Notes: generated by a model not told the origin, from the sequence alone. A stretch of 64,000 nt of DNA from Linepithema humile (GCF_040581485.1 NC_090128.1:41012931-41076930); one strand, 5' to 3'; numbered from the stretch's first letter, positions 1-17,967 are shown. A program made the numbers and translations.

Positions 1-2936
<2,936 letters not shown>

Positions 2937-3050
2937 TACAGGGTGTGCCCCGTAAAAAGCGATACGTCAGAGTCCGCGACGAATTCGCGGATTAATTACG
3001 CTTTGTAACGATTTCTCGGTAACTCGCTCATTTAAATCTTGGTAATTAAG
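2937..3050 (+). repeat. interspersed repeat end, TACAGGGTGT type
   Basis: The segment starts TACAGGGTGTGCCCCGTAAA and contains an internal block resembling ACGATTTCTCGGTAACTCG. Similar starts occur at 9069, 24014 and 30764, and the internal block is shared with the copies at 24014 and 30764. I infer one dispersed repeat family; its class is not recognisable from these fragments. Confidence 0.5.
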
Positions 3051-6000
3051 TTCTGAACTAAATTAATCTGTTAAAATAAAGTCCATGCAAAATTAATTGA
3101 AAAGAAGATTTAGTTACCTACTGAAATTTAATCCGCCAGAATCCTTTAATATTCAACGTTACATATTATCCACAATTTAAATTTTCGCCGTGAGATAATT
3201 TGACGCCAAAGTTGTTCAAAAATACATTCTCAGTACTAATCCGCATTCTTCATGAGATTCGCTACACTGAATAAATTCAGATCCTATTACCGTTTTTCTT
3301 TTTATTATTTCAAACATCTACAATAAACTATTTTTCTCTTCCCTTTTTAAACAGCTCGAAAATAAATTTTATTCTTAATTTTGTATCACATTATTATGTC
3401 ATTGATAGATTTATTCTTTCAATTTATAGAACATTTAAAAATTCGAATAAACAATAATTTTAAAACACCCTATATACACGTGTATTTTACCTCGTTAGAG
3501 AGACAAAGACGAAAGATTAAAAGCCAGCTACAAAAGGGAGACAGGAGATCCCATGCGAGTGGGGGTGGGAAAGATAACAACTAGAAGAGAAATGCTGCAG
3601 GCGATTAAGATAATTCTTCAAAGAATGGTACGTTCAACATATGGATCTGAATTTCCTTATCATTTTTTTAAGAAGAAAATGGAGATATTTAGTATTTTTT
3701 TAACAATTACGTCGATATCTTCAAAACGCGTCGATATTTTTTAATCGCACAAGATATTCACAATTTAAATATTTTTCTATAAAAGAAAATAGTTTAAGGG
3801 AATGACAATTAATATCAACATTGATATATTAATTGTTTTTCAAATAATTTATCTTATCAAATAATTAAGAATGTAATTGAATAAGCGAATTGCAAAGAAA
3901 AAACAGTTTGCTATTTTTATCGAAAAACCTCTAATTTATCTTTTATAAACCTGTATACGTAGATACATATATAATATTGATTCTTTCATCTAGATATCGT
4001 CACCAGCAGCAACCCACATCTTTCGCAGACATTTTAATCTGCAGAAAGATAGAGAAAGACCTGACGTACACGTTGGACTGCTGCCAAAGTTGGAGCCAAT
4101 ATCGTTGACCTAACAATCGCTAAAGCGATCTATTGAGACACGATGACAAAATCATGTACATTCGGTGTCATGGATGCTTTCACCTTGCTAGATAGATATT
4201 TTCTGAACAAATGCAACATATCATATTCGTGCATTATGGCTGATAAAAAATTAAATTATTTAAGAGCAACAACAAATAGCTAATAAAGATTAAATAAATA
4301 ATAACTGTAGTGTACGGACAAAATTTATACTTTAACTATTACAATATATAAATTTTAATTTATTTAATAAAGTTAATAGAATAGATATACATATAAATAT
4401 GCACATAAAATAAATATATATTTTAATTTTTACAGAAAAGTTTAATTAATTTCGTGGAGAAATTTAAATATAAACATATAAAATAATAAAAAAATAAATA
4501 AAATAATTTTAAAAATAAATAAAAAATATAAAAAATTAATTTAAAAAATTCACAAATATTTTAATTCGTCTCTGATTTTGAGAATTAAGAGCGTATAACT
4601 TTGCACAGTAGAAATTTCTAGTAAACTCTTTTAATATACTTATTTTTATAGAAATATGATCAAAATATAAATATATTGAAAATAATTCCAATAAAATATA
4701 TTGGCATTCTTACAATATATTTAATTGAAATTCTGTATCTTCTCGATAAAATAAATTGCATAGTTTCTCTATTCAAAGAACGATATATCTGTTTAAGATT
4801 GTGCTAAAAGTGAAACAAAAATATAAATATATTTTTATTGTAGCACGTTGAACTTCGGAGCTACCTCAAATATTATTTTGCAACTGTTTTTTAATCATTG
4901 ATAATTATAATACATGAATATGTAGACATAATGCATTTATTCTAAAGAAGTTAAAAGAAGTTAAAAGACGTTCATAACTCCAAATGTACGAAACGGCAGC
5001 AGAATTGCACAAGTTTGCATGGCGGATAGTTCGAAAAATAATTAATGAAGATAAGTTGTCTTTATAAGATGTATTTAATGTTCTATCTTTTCTTGAGTAT
5101 ATAGTTAACTTTAATTCATAGATTTCTAATCTAATTTTGTATACTTCCTAAATAAGATTCATTATAAATTTCATTAATTTTATGCAAAATTAATCGATAT
5201 AAATAACACATAATAATATTTTAGTGCAATTGACATAATTATTTAATGATTATTTGGTCGTTTAAAATATAAATAGCATTACAAAACAAATAGCTACTAA
5301 AATCCGATAATCCAAATCCAAAATTAAGCAAATGTACTCAAAGTTGTTCAAAATAATTCTTGATTAAAGATATAAGAAATAGAATTTCAAAAATTAGACT
5401 TCTTAGTATGTAGAATAAAAACTTGACTCATTTATTATCAATTTTATGCTAGTTTTTTTTCGTACCAATGCATAATTCTGGTAATAAAAATATAATCCAT
5501 CGTGTACTAAACTGTACGGGACTTAAACGGAGTGCGTGGGAGGCATTCGGTTAACGGCACCGTGATGTATGGCAGACTTTCATCATTTTGTCTGTGAACT
5601 CGTGTATTTTCACACCAGCGGAGTTTATATCAAGCTGTAAACTGGTTGTAACGAGTGCGGCTTATTCGCGTTGCCAATGTTGTATCGCGCCGTCTACGAG
5701 TTCTGGGGCTTCCAAGTCGCGATGCCGGGATTTAACCAATCACGGTAGTTTGGGGTCGTTTTTAAAGTTAAGTCGTTTAGGTCGTTTACTCGGCAATAAC
5801 TTTGAATAAAGTAAGTATAAGTAAGGCACGATACGTGTGAGCTTACAGGTCGACATTTCGAAATGTTGATATGCAGAGCAAACTTGACAACATTCACAAT
5901 CAGTATCTTTCTTGTTAATCGATCAATGTCATGCAAACTTTTGTCGTCTCGAACAACTTGATGCGGAATAGTACATTTGTAAAGCTATATTACATCATTA

Positions 6001-9000
6001 TGAATTTATATAAGAATAATTAGTCTCTTATTTTGCAAATGTCACATATCCAGCAAGAATTGAAATATTTCCAATTAAAGTGAACAAAATATTAAATGAA
6101 TAAAATTTGACGCAAATAATGTTTATTAAAAACATTATGTCGTGTTTGCAATGCATATGCATTTTGTTTATCGGTGATTTGTAGAAGCTTTTTTGCTCGT
6201 CACAGTTTAAAGTTCACACATTCCATTTTCCACGCGATTCAATGACTCCTTCGCGCAACTATTTAAAAGATAATGCTACATACATAGCTAACCTTATTTA
6301 TAAACTACACTTTTACTGCCGTGATAAAATACATTTGAGTTCTAGTAGCTATCTCAAGAATCCTACGCATTCTTCCGGTATTTGTGTTACTCGCAATATG
6401 TAAACTTCGATTTCGACATTATTTTACGAATATACCGATAACGCAATCTAGCTTTCACCAGGCACACGGAACAAACACGTCGCTACATTGGATCATTTAC
6501 CATTTGGGTGTACACTGCATAGCCTCGTCGGAGCGCGAAGAGCATATCTCTCGAAGCGGCGACCCGCGGCTAAAAGACCGGAAACGACCGTATAGCGACC
6601 GCAAGTACGTCTAACGGTTCTCCCCCTCTCCGCTTCATCTTCTTTCATCCGCGAGTTCACGCTTGCAATTTTCCATTGCTCACTCTCTCGCGCGCAAGCG
6701 GTCGCTTAATCCCTGCGCGCTTCCAATCTGTCTGTTGTTCCGTGATGTTTCTCGCCTCGCAGTTACGAAATAAAAATCGCAGCGTGGTTGCGAGATATAT
6801 TGAAGAGAATGCCGCTCTATTAAAATTGAATTTTTCACTAACTCCGGCGCAAGGGGGACAAATGTGTTTGAAGACAGCCTCTTAAACTCGGAATTAATAA
6901 AGAAAAGTGGCGCAATTCAGAAGACACTGAGACAATGAGCCTAATTGAGCGGAAGAACTCGATAAGAGAAACAAATTTTTTTTAATAAAATTGACTTTAA
7001 AACTGAATTAACTTGATAATATTTATAAAGAAAATGAAAAAAAAGTATTTTATATACGTATAAAAAACATCCCAGAGCTATTTAACTATTTTTTTTCATA
7101 TGAATCGTTCGATCAATATATTTCAAATTGTTATTCTTTCCCAAAGCGACTAACATTTTTTTTCATCTCTCGTAAAAGCAATCCATTATCGCAAATGAAA
7201 AAACCTGACAATGCAAATTGTCACTTCCACTTTATGCAACAAAGCAAGTTCAAAATCGTGAAAGTTATCGCCCGGTAATCGAATTCGACGAAAGTGACGT
7301 GATAAACCGCAATGTATCGGAGTGCAAAAAAATCCCCTCAAGAATGCAGATCCATCGCGATCGCGTGACATGCACAATTACGTTCGTTATGCATTGAGAG
7401 TGCATCGGGATGCGGCATGCCGTGAACCAGAAATATCGGGTAATATTGTTTATTGTATTTCATGGCAACAGCGACGGAGTCGCTAAGAGACAAATGATTC
7501 GTCGGATGGCGCCAGGCACCGGTGAAAATTAATGTCTAGCATTTTGACCGCGTGATACACGAGCTCGGAATGAGTGTACCGCAAGCTCGGAGGCGTCTCG
7601 CTGACGTAAACGCGTCGAAGTAGGTGCACGGATAATAACTAGCGTATATCTAACTTCGCCCCGGCGTTTGGGGAAACTTGCTCGAGATCAGCGTAACTTA
7701 CATGTACATCGATGCAAACACAATTCCGTCTAGACGGATGGACACAAACTATTGGTCCATCAGTTTACAGATTATAATCCACGTACAACGGAGCGCAGAT
7801 AGATAGAGCGAACAATGCCGAAAAAGGAATGCAGCACGCATCTCTTCTATGTCTTTCAAAAATGTATACATCTCCATAACTAATAGTCCCGTTCGTACGT
7901 GAGCACGCATATTTTGTTGTAGGTATAATACTATCTCTCCCTAGAGTTTCTTTAAAAAGGAAAAATTTCAAAGAAGGAAATATTCTTACCTGAAATTTTC
8001 ACATTCTTTAAAGAAACTTGAACTGAAACAGTGTAATAAACTTGACAGCAATTTTATAAGTTTTATAAAAATTGTTTTTTATAAATCTTTTAAAATTGTG
8101 ATGTATAGAATATCGTAAATAAATATATATGGAATTATATACAAAATAATATTATAAAATTGTAATATATAGAAATAAATTTTGTGCTTGTTTTAGCAGA
8201 TAAATGAGTATTTTTATCTTTCCAGATTGAGGAAATATCATAGTGCACACCCGCGATATGATAAAACAACATCCTACCAACTTATCATCTGTTGGGCTTC
8301 TTCGTATCTATTTTGGAGCTCCTGAATGTGCTATCGATCCACCCCCGTCAACATCAACAGCCATTAACTTTTTCTCGCCTACCTAGTAGGAAATGAGGTG
8401 TGCACGGTTTCTGAATAGATAATGAGCCTTCGTCTATACTATAGGCATTATTTAGCACATCTTGAATTTCAAAAACACCTTTCAAATGTCATTTCATGAT
8501 ATGGATATTAATGTCATGATGTTACATTATGCATTCGTTATCATTTATAATACTAATGGACTTTTCTGGGAATATGTGTTATAATGTGTTTGTTTCCAGA
8601 GAATTGCAGCATTATGAATAATAATAATAAATTTCAAAATCAATTTTTAGTCACGTGATTACTTCGTGAAATGTTTCAGCTATTTCTAAGACTAAATACA
8701 TCTTATATACTCGTATCGTGAATGAACACAACCGCAATTCAAAATACCCAAAGAGAATGGAAAGAGAAGAAAGTCCGATCTCTCGGCGCCGAGCATTACG
8801 TATATCGGTACTTGACAGAACGTCGAAGAGAATCACAGAGCGAAAGCGCATGGCTGCCCACGTTACACAACATGAGTTCGGTTAAATGAGAGACAGTGGA
8901 AAGCATCGACGGTCCTGAACACAGTCGACTTCAAGGCTAACCATTCGCTCATGTACAGTCCTCGGCATAAACGTAGCGGGTTCTTACATTGACCGCTCAC

Positions 9001-9068
9001 CGCATTATGTACGTCGGAGAACAGCGTTCGTGTTCGAACGTTACGACTAGAGATCTTACTTATTAATG
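3051..9068. other. intergenic, no gene seen; CpG-rich blocks at 6.4-6.8 and 7.4-7.7 kb
   Basis: Mostly AT-rich DNA with homopolymer runs. CpG-rich blocks at about 6380-6760 and 7380-7700 could be regulatory. On the minus strand 5525-5780 reads as a frame broken by two stops with a coding-like feel, but I recognise no family. No other support for genes was seen. Confidence 0.5.
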
Positions 9069-9190
9069 TACAGGGTGTTCAAAAAACCATGTCCAAATTT
9101 TAGAACTATATTTCATTCGTCTCAAGTCTAACCAAAAAAATTCTCATAACAGCAAAAGAGAACCTCTAAAAAATCGACTTGTTACTAGAG
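9069..9190 (+). repeat. interspersed repeat end, TACAGGGTGT type
   Basis: Begins TACAGGGTGTTCAAAAAACC, sharing its first ten bases with the copy at 2937, but its interior differs from the other copies. It stops close to the hAT-like element that follows, so the two insertions abut. Confidence 0.4.
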
Positions 9191-9202
9191 ATACTAGATT
9201 AT

Positions 9203-9611
9203 CAGGCGCCACAGAACCGAGGAGGCAGACGGAGGGCTACGCCCCCCTGAATTTTTCTGTTTTCTTCAGGTATTTCATGACCGAAAATATTAAGCATCAA
9301 ATATTTACATCAAAGGTGGAAAAATTGGTTATTTTTCTTTTCTTTTTTCCCTTTTTTTTTTTTTTTTTTTATACCATTTACTCGTTCAATTGAAGTACAC
9401 TATATAACGAAGAAAGTTAAGCACATTAAGTTAATTAGAACAAAAAATCTGTACATATTTTTCGCACATTTATACTACCCACTGAGTGGCCTATTATATG
9501 GTGTTTGAATAGAGTTACATACATATACATATACATATACATATTATGAATGTATTATGTATCCCCTTTAAATTTTGCCCCCTCAGATAAAAAATACTTC
9601 CGCGGCGCCTG
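9203..9611. mobile_element. non-autonomous hAT-like element (MITE)
   Basis: A 409-bp segment bounded by CAGGCGCCACAGAA on the left and the inverse of CAGGCGCCGCGGAA on the right. It is flanked by TAGATTAT (9195-9202) and TAGATTAC (9612-9619), an 8-bp target duplication with one mismatch. An 8-bp duplication and CAG-starting ends are hallmarks of hAT elements. The interior has no ORF, holds a T18 run and a short ATACAT repeat, and so depends on an outside transposase. Assignment to hAT rests on ends and duplication only. Confidence 0.75.
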
Positions 9612-11010
9612 TAGATTACTGAAATATTTATGACGATATCACATTGATCGATTTCTCTGTTCGTATAAAACTATGTAAATATATATCTAGACAAATCTTC
9701 AAAAATAAAAATTTTACATATAATTATAGATTCGGAAATTTCCATTTTAAATCATAATATTTTAGATATGTTTAAAGATATTAAAATTAAGTTTTTACAA
9801 TCAATTTACTTTCCATATGAAAGACATATTTTTTCAGTAAAGTTTAATGAGAAAATTTAAATTTTTTCACATTTTCTTCTATATGTCGTACAATTTTATT
9901 CGTGTTAATCAATTATATCCAAATTTAGTTATAAAAAAAGATCAAGCATAACATAATTATTTACATTCCAAAAGATAAACTAAAAAGCCGAGATGTTTTA
10001 TTTTTACTTGTATACCAGTACAACAAAATAAATAAATAATGACTAAAATCTAGAAACTGCAAACTTCAAACTTTTGAAATTTATATACGCTCCAAATAAT
10101 CAATATAATAGTGGTAATGTTTATACATAAAAATTGTATCATTCATTCTTCACATGCTTTAATGATCACTATTGTGTTGCGACTATCTCAGAATTATATA
10201 TACTGCTTTCAAGAACAAATTTGCATTCAAAATTATTCGTTTAATTACGAATGTTCACATGAAACTGCCTACTTGGAAACGGTATAATGTGTGTTAATTT
10301 GTTCGCAATAAAAAAAAATATTCCGTAAATGATGACACATACAGCTAATAACAGGTTAATGTAACTGAATATTTTATGAACTCCAAATTTAATAAATATA
10401 TGAATATCATACATGAAAAAGCAGACGAATTATATTTGGGAAAAAACAAGATGCGCTCATATATTGTATAAATGTATACTACATCAATTAACCTCATTAA
10501 ACATTCATAAATGAGAAAATATGACCGTAAAAGACCATCAAAGAATTGTGCATTTTTAGATATCGTAATTTTCGAAATTAATGAACATATTAGCATTTTC
10601 AAAGAGAAATTGTACACAAGCATAAATATTTTGCATTAGTAAAGTTTCACAAATGACACTCACATTTGAAAACAACGTAAAATTTTAGGAATAATACTCT
10701 AAAGTTACAATTGTAAAATTAAATTTATGGTTTAATAGAAAATCGATTGTTTTCACGTAAAATATAAAAAGCGCACTGCAATAACAACTCTCGGATAAGC
10801 ACTCTTCTACCAATTCACACAATCGATTATTTCTCATCTTTTTAACATATACAAGATATTCAAATAAAATCGTTTTCATTATAACTCAGAATCAATATTC
10901 CGAATCTATATTTCTATTTTTGCATGTTTTCAAAGCGTGGAGATCTTTTTAAATTCAATATATAAAAAGATAAGCAAAACAGTAATTAAATTCCAATATA
11001 TATATGTGTA
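9612..11010. other. AT-rich intergenic, no gene seen
   Basis: AT-rich sequence with no long frame of coding character. Short ORFs on the minus strand near 10.3-10.9 kb are composition artefacts rich in Phe, Ile and Leu. Confidence 0.55.
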
Positions 11011-11200
11011 CACTGTAAAAAAATTCGATAAATTTACACAACTATTGTGAGATGTAAAAAATACATGATAACGGAAATATACTAAGCAAATAAAATTTAC
11101 GAAATTATGTAAATTTAAATTATATATTTAATAAATTTCTATTAGTTATCGTGTGATTTTTACATCTTAGTTGTGTAAATTTACCGATTTTTTTACAATG
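11011..11200. mobile_element. short inverted-repeat element (MITE)
   Basis: The left end reads CACTGTAAAAAAATTCGATA and continues into AAATTTACACAACT; the right end is its near-exact inverse around 11165-11200. The arms are about 60 bp with small differences and enclose about 70 bp of AT-rich DNA. A TA lies next to each end, compatible with Tc1/mariner-type insertion, though the right boundary is uncertain by a few bases. No ORF inside. Confidence 0.65.
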
Positions 11201-14200
11201 GATAGTAATCCACATAGGCCGCGTACTGAAAAACGATATTTTTTCTTTCAACGAACACGCCAAAAACATTTTAATAATTTGTTACTATTTTTCGTTCGCT
11301 TTTCATTGCGATTACATTTACATATTCAACGCATTAGGTGCACAAAATGTGTATTAAAAGTTCTACAGGTTTAAACTCGAATATAGTGTTTTCAGAGTAT
11401 TAAGAATTCTGCAACTTTAAATTCTTATCGATTCGCTAAATTTCTCCCGGAAATGACTCTAAAATTTGCAGCATGTTTACGGGGTCTGGTTTGGATAGAA
11501 TCTCTAGCGCGTTAAATTATCCTTGTATAAGGACACGTAACGTGCTCATGAAAAATGCACATCGCGCAGTTATTTCCCGTCCTTTCAACACGCACAAGGT
11601 GTCGAAACGAGTTCGTTTACGAGCAACGGGTCGGGAGATTAGCGATTCTGAACCACGAATTTTCCGTGCTGACGGATACAAAGGAAGGGATTTGCGGCAA
11701 CTCCCTGCGCGCACCCCCCGCAGACTATTTCCTCTCCCTCGACTTCTCCCGTCCGTGTGTATACGCGATACACACCACACGTGAACGCGCGTACGCCCGC
11801 GCGCGTACGAACGTAAACATCCGCGTCCCCTGCCTTCGTCGTACAACCTATGCGCCTGCATTCTACGCGATAAAAGCGCGTCTTCCCTCTGCCAAAGTGC
11901 AGTGACGCGTTTCGCACCTGTTGGAATGCGAGAGAGCTGCCGGCTGCAAGGTGGTCGGAGGAAAAGTTTAACGTTCGACAGTGCCTCATGCATAGCTTGG
12001 GTAGCGCTCAGTTAAACACGGTTGTTGCACTTAAATATGGGTATCTATTCTTACACTGATTTGCGGTGGCTATAAGCGCGCGGATTACTGTCACTGAAAT
12101 ATTAAATGCGGCAATATTAGCGCGTATTTTCCCGATTACAGCTTCGACAAAACGTCGTCACACGCGCAAAGGCGCGCATGTTCTCAAAAATATATTAAAT
12201 CGTAAATCGTATATTCTGCGATCTGACGATCGTGTAACTCCTGCTTATTACCCACGGTTTTTTCTATACCGGCGCGTGATTTACGTATCCCGTCCGCGTA
12301 TCCCGGAAACCGACCTTTACACACCAATGCCTGGGAATATACGTGCCGAAAACACGGGAGCGGGAATAACTCAGGGGAGGAATCAAGATTTGCGCAAGAG
12401 ATTTACGCAAGTCCCATTCACGTGCTCAGTGTCGTGAAACTCCATGGAACGAATGCAGTAGCCAATTACGCGTAATAAAGCAATGTGAAAGTCGACGACG
12501 ACTTTTCTGTATTTAAATCCTTCTTGGTATCCGTGGCGTATTATAGCAATATTGTGCCGTGACAAGTTGTACGAAATTTCAGTATTTCCAAGAGCTGGCT
12601 ACGCAACACCTTAATCTGTTTACATTTACGTCTATTTTTAATTACGCGCATTAAGCAAGATTTCATTTTAATATAATTACATTGGCTATTCCGGTCCCAT
12701 ACTACTTTTTAATGGCAAACCTTTTAAGAAATTCAAAAGTAATTTTACGAAAAAAAATACTAATTACTGTAACTTTTTAATTTTTATATATATAACAGTA
12801 ACTAATTCGCAAATAATAATTCTGCTAAAGCAGAGCTTGAAATTTAATGAGGAATGTGATTTTATTTTTCCAAAATTTAATTTATCAAAAACATCTTATT
12901 TAAAGCTATTATTTGAAAACATCAAATTTCCAAATTGTTGAATCGGTAATTGAAAAACAAAATCAATGAATAAAAAATAATAAAGATGATATGCTCTATA
13001 TATGCTGCATATTTCAAATTGCACTTTATTCTACAAATATCTATTTCGCGAATAGTTATATAGGAATGCGTATGATACAATATAGAGAAAATTCCGCAAT
13101 TTGTTTTAATAAATAACAATTAAAATTAATCATTGCTAACGCACTAATTTCAAACTATCAGACACACAAATATGCTGCACGATGCCGCGGGTCGATACAC
13201 ACTATCGTATATCACATACCTCGCATAATCACCGAAAAAGCATCTGCAGCTCAAATGCGTACACGTATGCGTATTGCATTACACATTATCTCTTTCTTAC
13301 AAATAAAAAATATAAACATACAAACTGCGCAGATATTCCGTCGCATTAGTTAACTACTCCCAGAAAGCATACCAAAATGCGGTTGTAAAAAGATCGAAAT
13401 TTAATATCCAGTACTCACAGTTCGCAGCTGCAAACGGATGAAGGTATATCAGAAAAAATTGAGATTCACCGCTGTTTAACCTCAGCAGTCAGCAACCGCG
13501 CAGTAAGCACCCTCGATTCTCAATCCGACTCCATATCCAAGTCCTTTCTTATTTCACAAACATACGTGACCGACGCAACGGTGATTACGAAAACATAACC
13601 CCAATTTCACCGTAAATCTTTTGCACGATCACTCCCGTACATGAACTTTCATACGCCGACATACTCCGTGGCGTCGATACTCCGTGACGATTTTTCACGC
13701 GTACAGACAAAAATCCTACGGAAATTCTTATCACGATCGCTTCTGTAATACGATTGTCTCCGGATAACCGAACACGTCCGCTACTATAATCTCGCCGAAG
13801 TACAAAAATACACGCACAATACACTTATAACAACGCCGGTCGGTTCGCACGAAACAAACAATAAAAGCCAGTCGACTCCGCGAAGGATCAAGAACAATGA
13901 CCGACGAAAACGATCGGACGCGAAAAAACACTACACACTTCGGAGAATTGTAACCGCCGTAAATTCGAAAAATCTTGCGTTTCATCCAACGAAATTTAGT
14001 ACAATTGCGACCGCGACTCGCCCATTCTCGAACGCTGCGTAATCTCAAGCACGTATTCTCGCGAAAATCTTGCATTTCGGTTAACGATGTGGCATAAATT
14101 CGCCGAAATAGAGGAAGGAAGGCACGACGATCAACACACTCGCGCGCGAGTCAAACTCCATTATGTTAGTCGGCCAGCAGGGGGTCCAACAACGACCGAC

Positions 14201-15895
14201 GAAAATGATGGATGGCGCTCGCAGAAGCGTACATCTATGACACTCGCGCGAAATACGAATTGCGATATAGAGGGATTTTATGGGAAACGGCAAGCGATAA
14301 AATCGATTGATGAAGATTATCCTGTAGATCGTTTATCGAATATGAACGAATAGCCGTGTTCAGGAGAGAAATTCGCGGCACAAATGAGAATTTACGAAGA
14401 ACTCACGCTGGAAGCCACAATTATGTATTTATTGCCGTCATCGGTCATATGCATGCGCGTGTATAAAATATGAAAAAAGAAAGAAAGAAATTTGATTTGC
14501 ACTTGTTCTTTTTCACAGCCGCACTTTTTACGCTTTCCGAGATAAAAATAATGTATGGCAAAATTCTTAGTACTATCAATACGTTTAACCTTAATTTCCA
14601 AAATTTTTATATACAACATTTTTGTTTGTAACTATTGGCAATTTGTTATAACAAAATTTTTAAAGTTTTATATGGCATGCCAGCGAATATATGTATATGA
14701 AACTGAAGTATTAATTCGAAAAAACTTTCAGAATTCTGATTTTACTTTTTAACAATTCTATAATTCCCGACAGATAAAACAAGCAGTTGAAAGCATTCCT
14801 GTGTAATTCTATAAGTATTTAAACATTCTAACAAAAGTTTAATGGATGAAAAATTACGATAGCATATTTTTCAAACAACTTATATTTTTCTAACAACAAT
14901 AAATTAGTCAGAAAATCATATTTATAAATACCAACGCTGAAACTTCAACAGCTTTTGAAATCTAATAAAAAAAAATTATAAATTCTAGTAGAACAAATTT
15001 GTAATGCAATATAAATCTGACATCTCAATTTTTCTTGATCACAATCATTCGTTTAATTCATAAAAAGATTATACACTTGTTAAAACAAAAATCAAAACTC
15101 TCAATGGTTGAAGTTTTCATAAAATAATCATGCCAGCTTCACACATGCGAGCACAACTCCCTAATAAACGCTATGTTATGTTTTTATCATTACACGTGAA
15201 TTGCATTCCTCGCGCGTATAAGTTGCAAAACGAACGGCGAACTATACAAGCGCGCCACGTACCTTGTTATAGCTTTCATGCACGCGGTATGCGGTTCACC
15301 GCGTACGTCATAATTTCATACTCGCCTATATACATCTATATATCACGCAATTACGAACGAGCAACCTGTACACTGCCGATAATCGCTCAGTCACGGGCGT
15401 CTAATAAATTCGTGCTTAAATTATCATTTCATACATTCGTACGTGTTGCGTATAAATATTTAAAACGTGTAATACCTCCCGCGCGCAAAAGAACATTAAA
15501 ATATCAAGAGAACCTAACAACCTTGCAAACATAATGTAAGCGCACAAGCACCAGGATAATAAAGTATCGCGAACACAGTGAGAGAAGTACAGTCCAAACT
15601 TCGCTAAATAATACGACAATTTATACCCCGATTGAATGCCACGATATTTTAAGAACAAAAAAATCAATTTTATATCAGCCAGAGTATCTGCGGTGAAAAG
15701 GACATAGAGTGGTTTTGGAACTCTCTGTATACTCAGCACCGCAGGATTTCTCGTTCGGAGTGTACCTGGCCCACGCCGGTTTCTTACTCCTTGAGAGGTA
15801 ATAACCTCCCCTAGCTTCCCGTCCCTCTGCCTTCACGCTCGATCGTTCTGGCAACCGATGACAGAGGCAGTGGTTCTGGTAGCCGTACTCGTTCT

Positions 15896-15916
15896 TTCGT
15901 TCGTTCGTTCGTTCGT
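15896..15916. repeat. (TTCG)n microsatellite
   Basis: About five tandem TTCG units in a short GC-richer stretch; no coding context. Confidence 0.85.
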
Positions 15917-17959
15917 TTGACTTGCTCGCCAGATCAGGTCGAAGACGAGTCACAAAAAGAAAAGAAGTTGGATGCTATAATGGAAATTCTAATCAAATAC
16001 GCGATCGACCCGAGCAATAACACCGTTGCTGCATCATCTTTCGACTCAATCGTTGCCCTTCTACTAACTTTATCTCTGAAATGCTAAAAGTAAATACACA
16101 CATATTGTGTACGTTCACCAAATACACTAAATTAAAAACATGTGCTAATAATTTGAAATCTTTCATCAAATCTTTTGCAAGTTTTTAACGCTGAATATTT
16201 GAAAAATGTATTTATCCTCTCTTTATTTCCTTTTGTTTGTGTATGTTTTTGAAAAGATAAGATCGGAAATTCTATTTGAAAAATGTAGGTTGAAAAGGAT
16301 TAAGATTGAAAAAAGAACAAAAGAACTAAGCTAAGCAAGCACTATAATGTAATCAAATACAAAGATAAACAAAAAGTACGACCCTAAAGAAATTATAGTG
16401 CTCGGTTTGAATTGTTTTGTACAAGCAAATCTTAGAATTAATGATATGGACACAGACTTCCAAGAAAAGAAAAACGATGCAAGGTACAATCTGATAATGA
16501 GATGCAAAAAGAAGAAAATAAAATAAGTCACTCTATTTGCAAAGCTATTGATATCGTGTTTCTGTGCATTAGATAAGAGCAATTAATTTATCGTGTGATA
16601 TTCATACCAGTGATAGCAAACTCGAAGGGTGAAAATAGAGATCGTAACGGAAATAGTAATCAGATACTGTAGAAGATAGTACCGTGCAAAGTGTCAAATG
16701 AAAGAAAGAGTGCGACGTTTTGTTCGCGTATCGACATCGGAATTTCAAGCGCGTGAGATTCCAGATTTGAAAGTGGAATTGTAGAATAAGCAATAATCTC
16801 GACAAAAGAGTAAAATTGACAAAGCGATAAAGCGAATGACCTCATATCAAGACCTCGTGCAAATAAAAAAATAGGAGTAATAGCTCTAATCCAATAATTG
16901 CTGTCACTCACACATTTCATTAATCTTGCATGTGACTGCTCTAAACCAAATGGAACTATTTCTGACACTGAATCACTTTTTTAAGAACGAGACGCTTAAA
17001 TCTGAAGGTAATTAATTACATATCTATTTCATATATATGCAAATTATCACATCAAAAAATATTATATTGTTAGTAATAATTATTTTTTTTACATGAACAT
17101 TAAATATCAAACATTAATTTAACATTAACGTAAAATAGCAAATGCAACAACAAATAATCAATAAATTTTATCAAGTAGAAGATTAATTTTCAAACGCGTG
17201 TATTGCTTTCGTGATTTCGTGATTATCAACTCTGTTCTCAAACTGCGAACTGTAACAAACTAACAAGTGTATTATAATATGATACTCATATTTATAAACA
17301 CCTGTATCAATATCTTGTGCAATTTTACTGACTGAACATACGTATACGTTTATCTAAATATAAACAGAACATTCGTTTATTATTTATATATTATTGCATT
17401 ATTAAAAATCGTTCTTGGCTTTTTTTCGATAAAGTAAAGTAAAAGTTTACTGAAAACTTTCGCGCCCTGTTGCATATGATTATTACAATTTAAAGCACAC
17501 ATTCGCCCATGCGATGACAACAGTCCAATGTTAAAATAATACAATCGTTCGCCGGTAATAACGGAATAACGCGCTGCATCTCATACATTAGAATAATATG
17601 ATGCATACACGGTAATAACGGAATAGCATAGTCAAGTTCCTCGAGCATAGCGATTCGATGCCTTATAACGGCATTTAAATTATCCGTAGGGAAAAGCGTG
17701 TCGTCGCTTATTGTTCGACAGTCATTAGTTCATCTAATAATATCCATTCTAATATCTCAATTCGTTTATCTTAATAGAAATGAACTAAATTCCACGATAT
17801 TCGTACCGCTGAAATCTTTCTATAAGAAAAGTGCTATATGACGCTGAACTAGTGGCAAATTTTTTTCATCCAACTCTTGCCAATCATTCAAGATGTAGAA
17901 TCGCAAACTAAGAAAGAGAACGCGGCGCTTGGTTCATGTGGCGCTCTTATTCACCGTCC

Positions 17960-17967
17960 TATAAATA
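17960..17967 (+). promoter_or_regulatory. possible TATA box
   Basis: TATAAATA lies in a locally GC-richer stretch (about 17920-18020) inside AT-rich DNA. A start site would fall near 17990. No coding exon was found downstream, so any transcript may be non-coding or have a distant first coding exon. The motif alone is weak evidence. Confidence 0.25.

Noticed and set aside
5525..5780. Minus-strand frame with internal stops reading VKIHEFTDKMMKVCH near its end
   Set aside because: Somewhat protein-like, possibly a decayed transposon or old exon, but two in-frame stops, no family match and no splice partners.
8240..8405. GTGCACACC and its inverse GGTGTGCAC flanking ~165 bp
   Set aside because: Only about 9 bp of inverted repeat and no target duplication; could be chance.
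11473..12437. Overlapping 100-158-codon ORFs in a CpG-rich block
   Set aside because: Open in several frames on both strands at once, Arg-rich and without motifs; typical of CpG-rich non-coding DNA.
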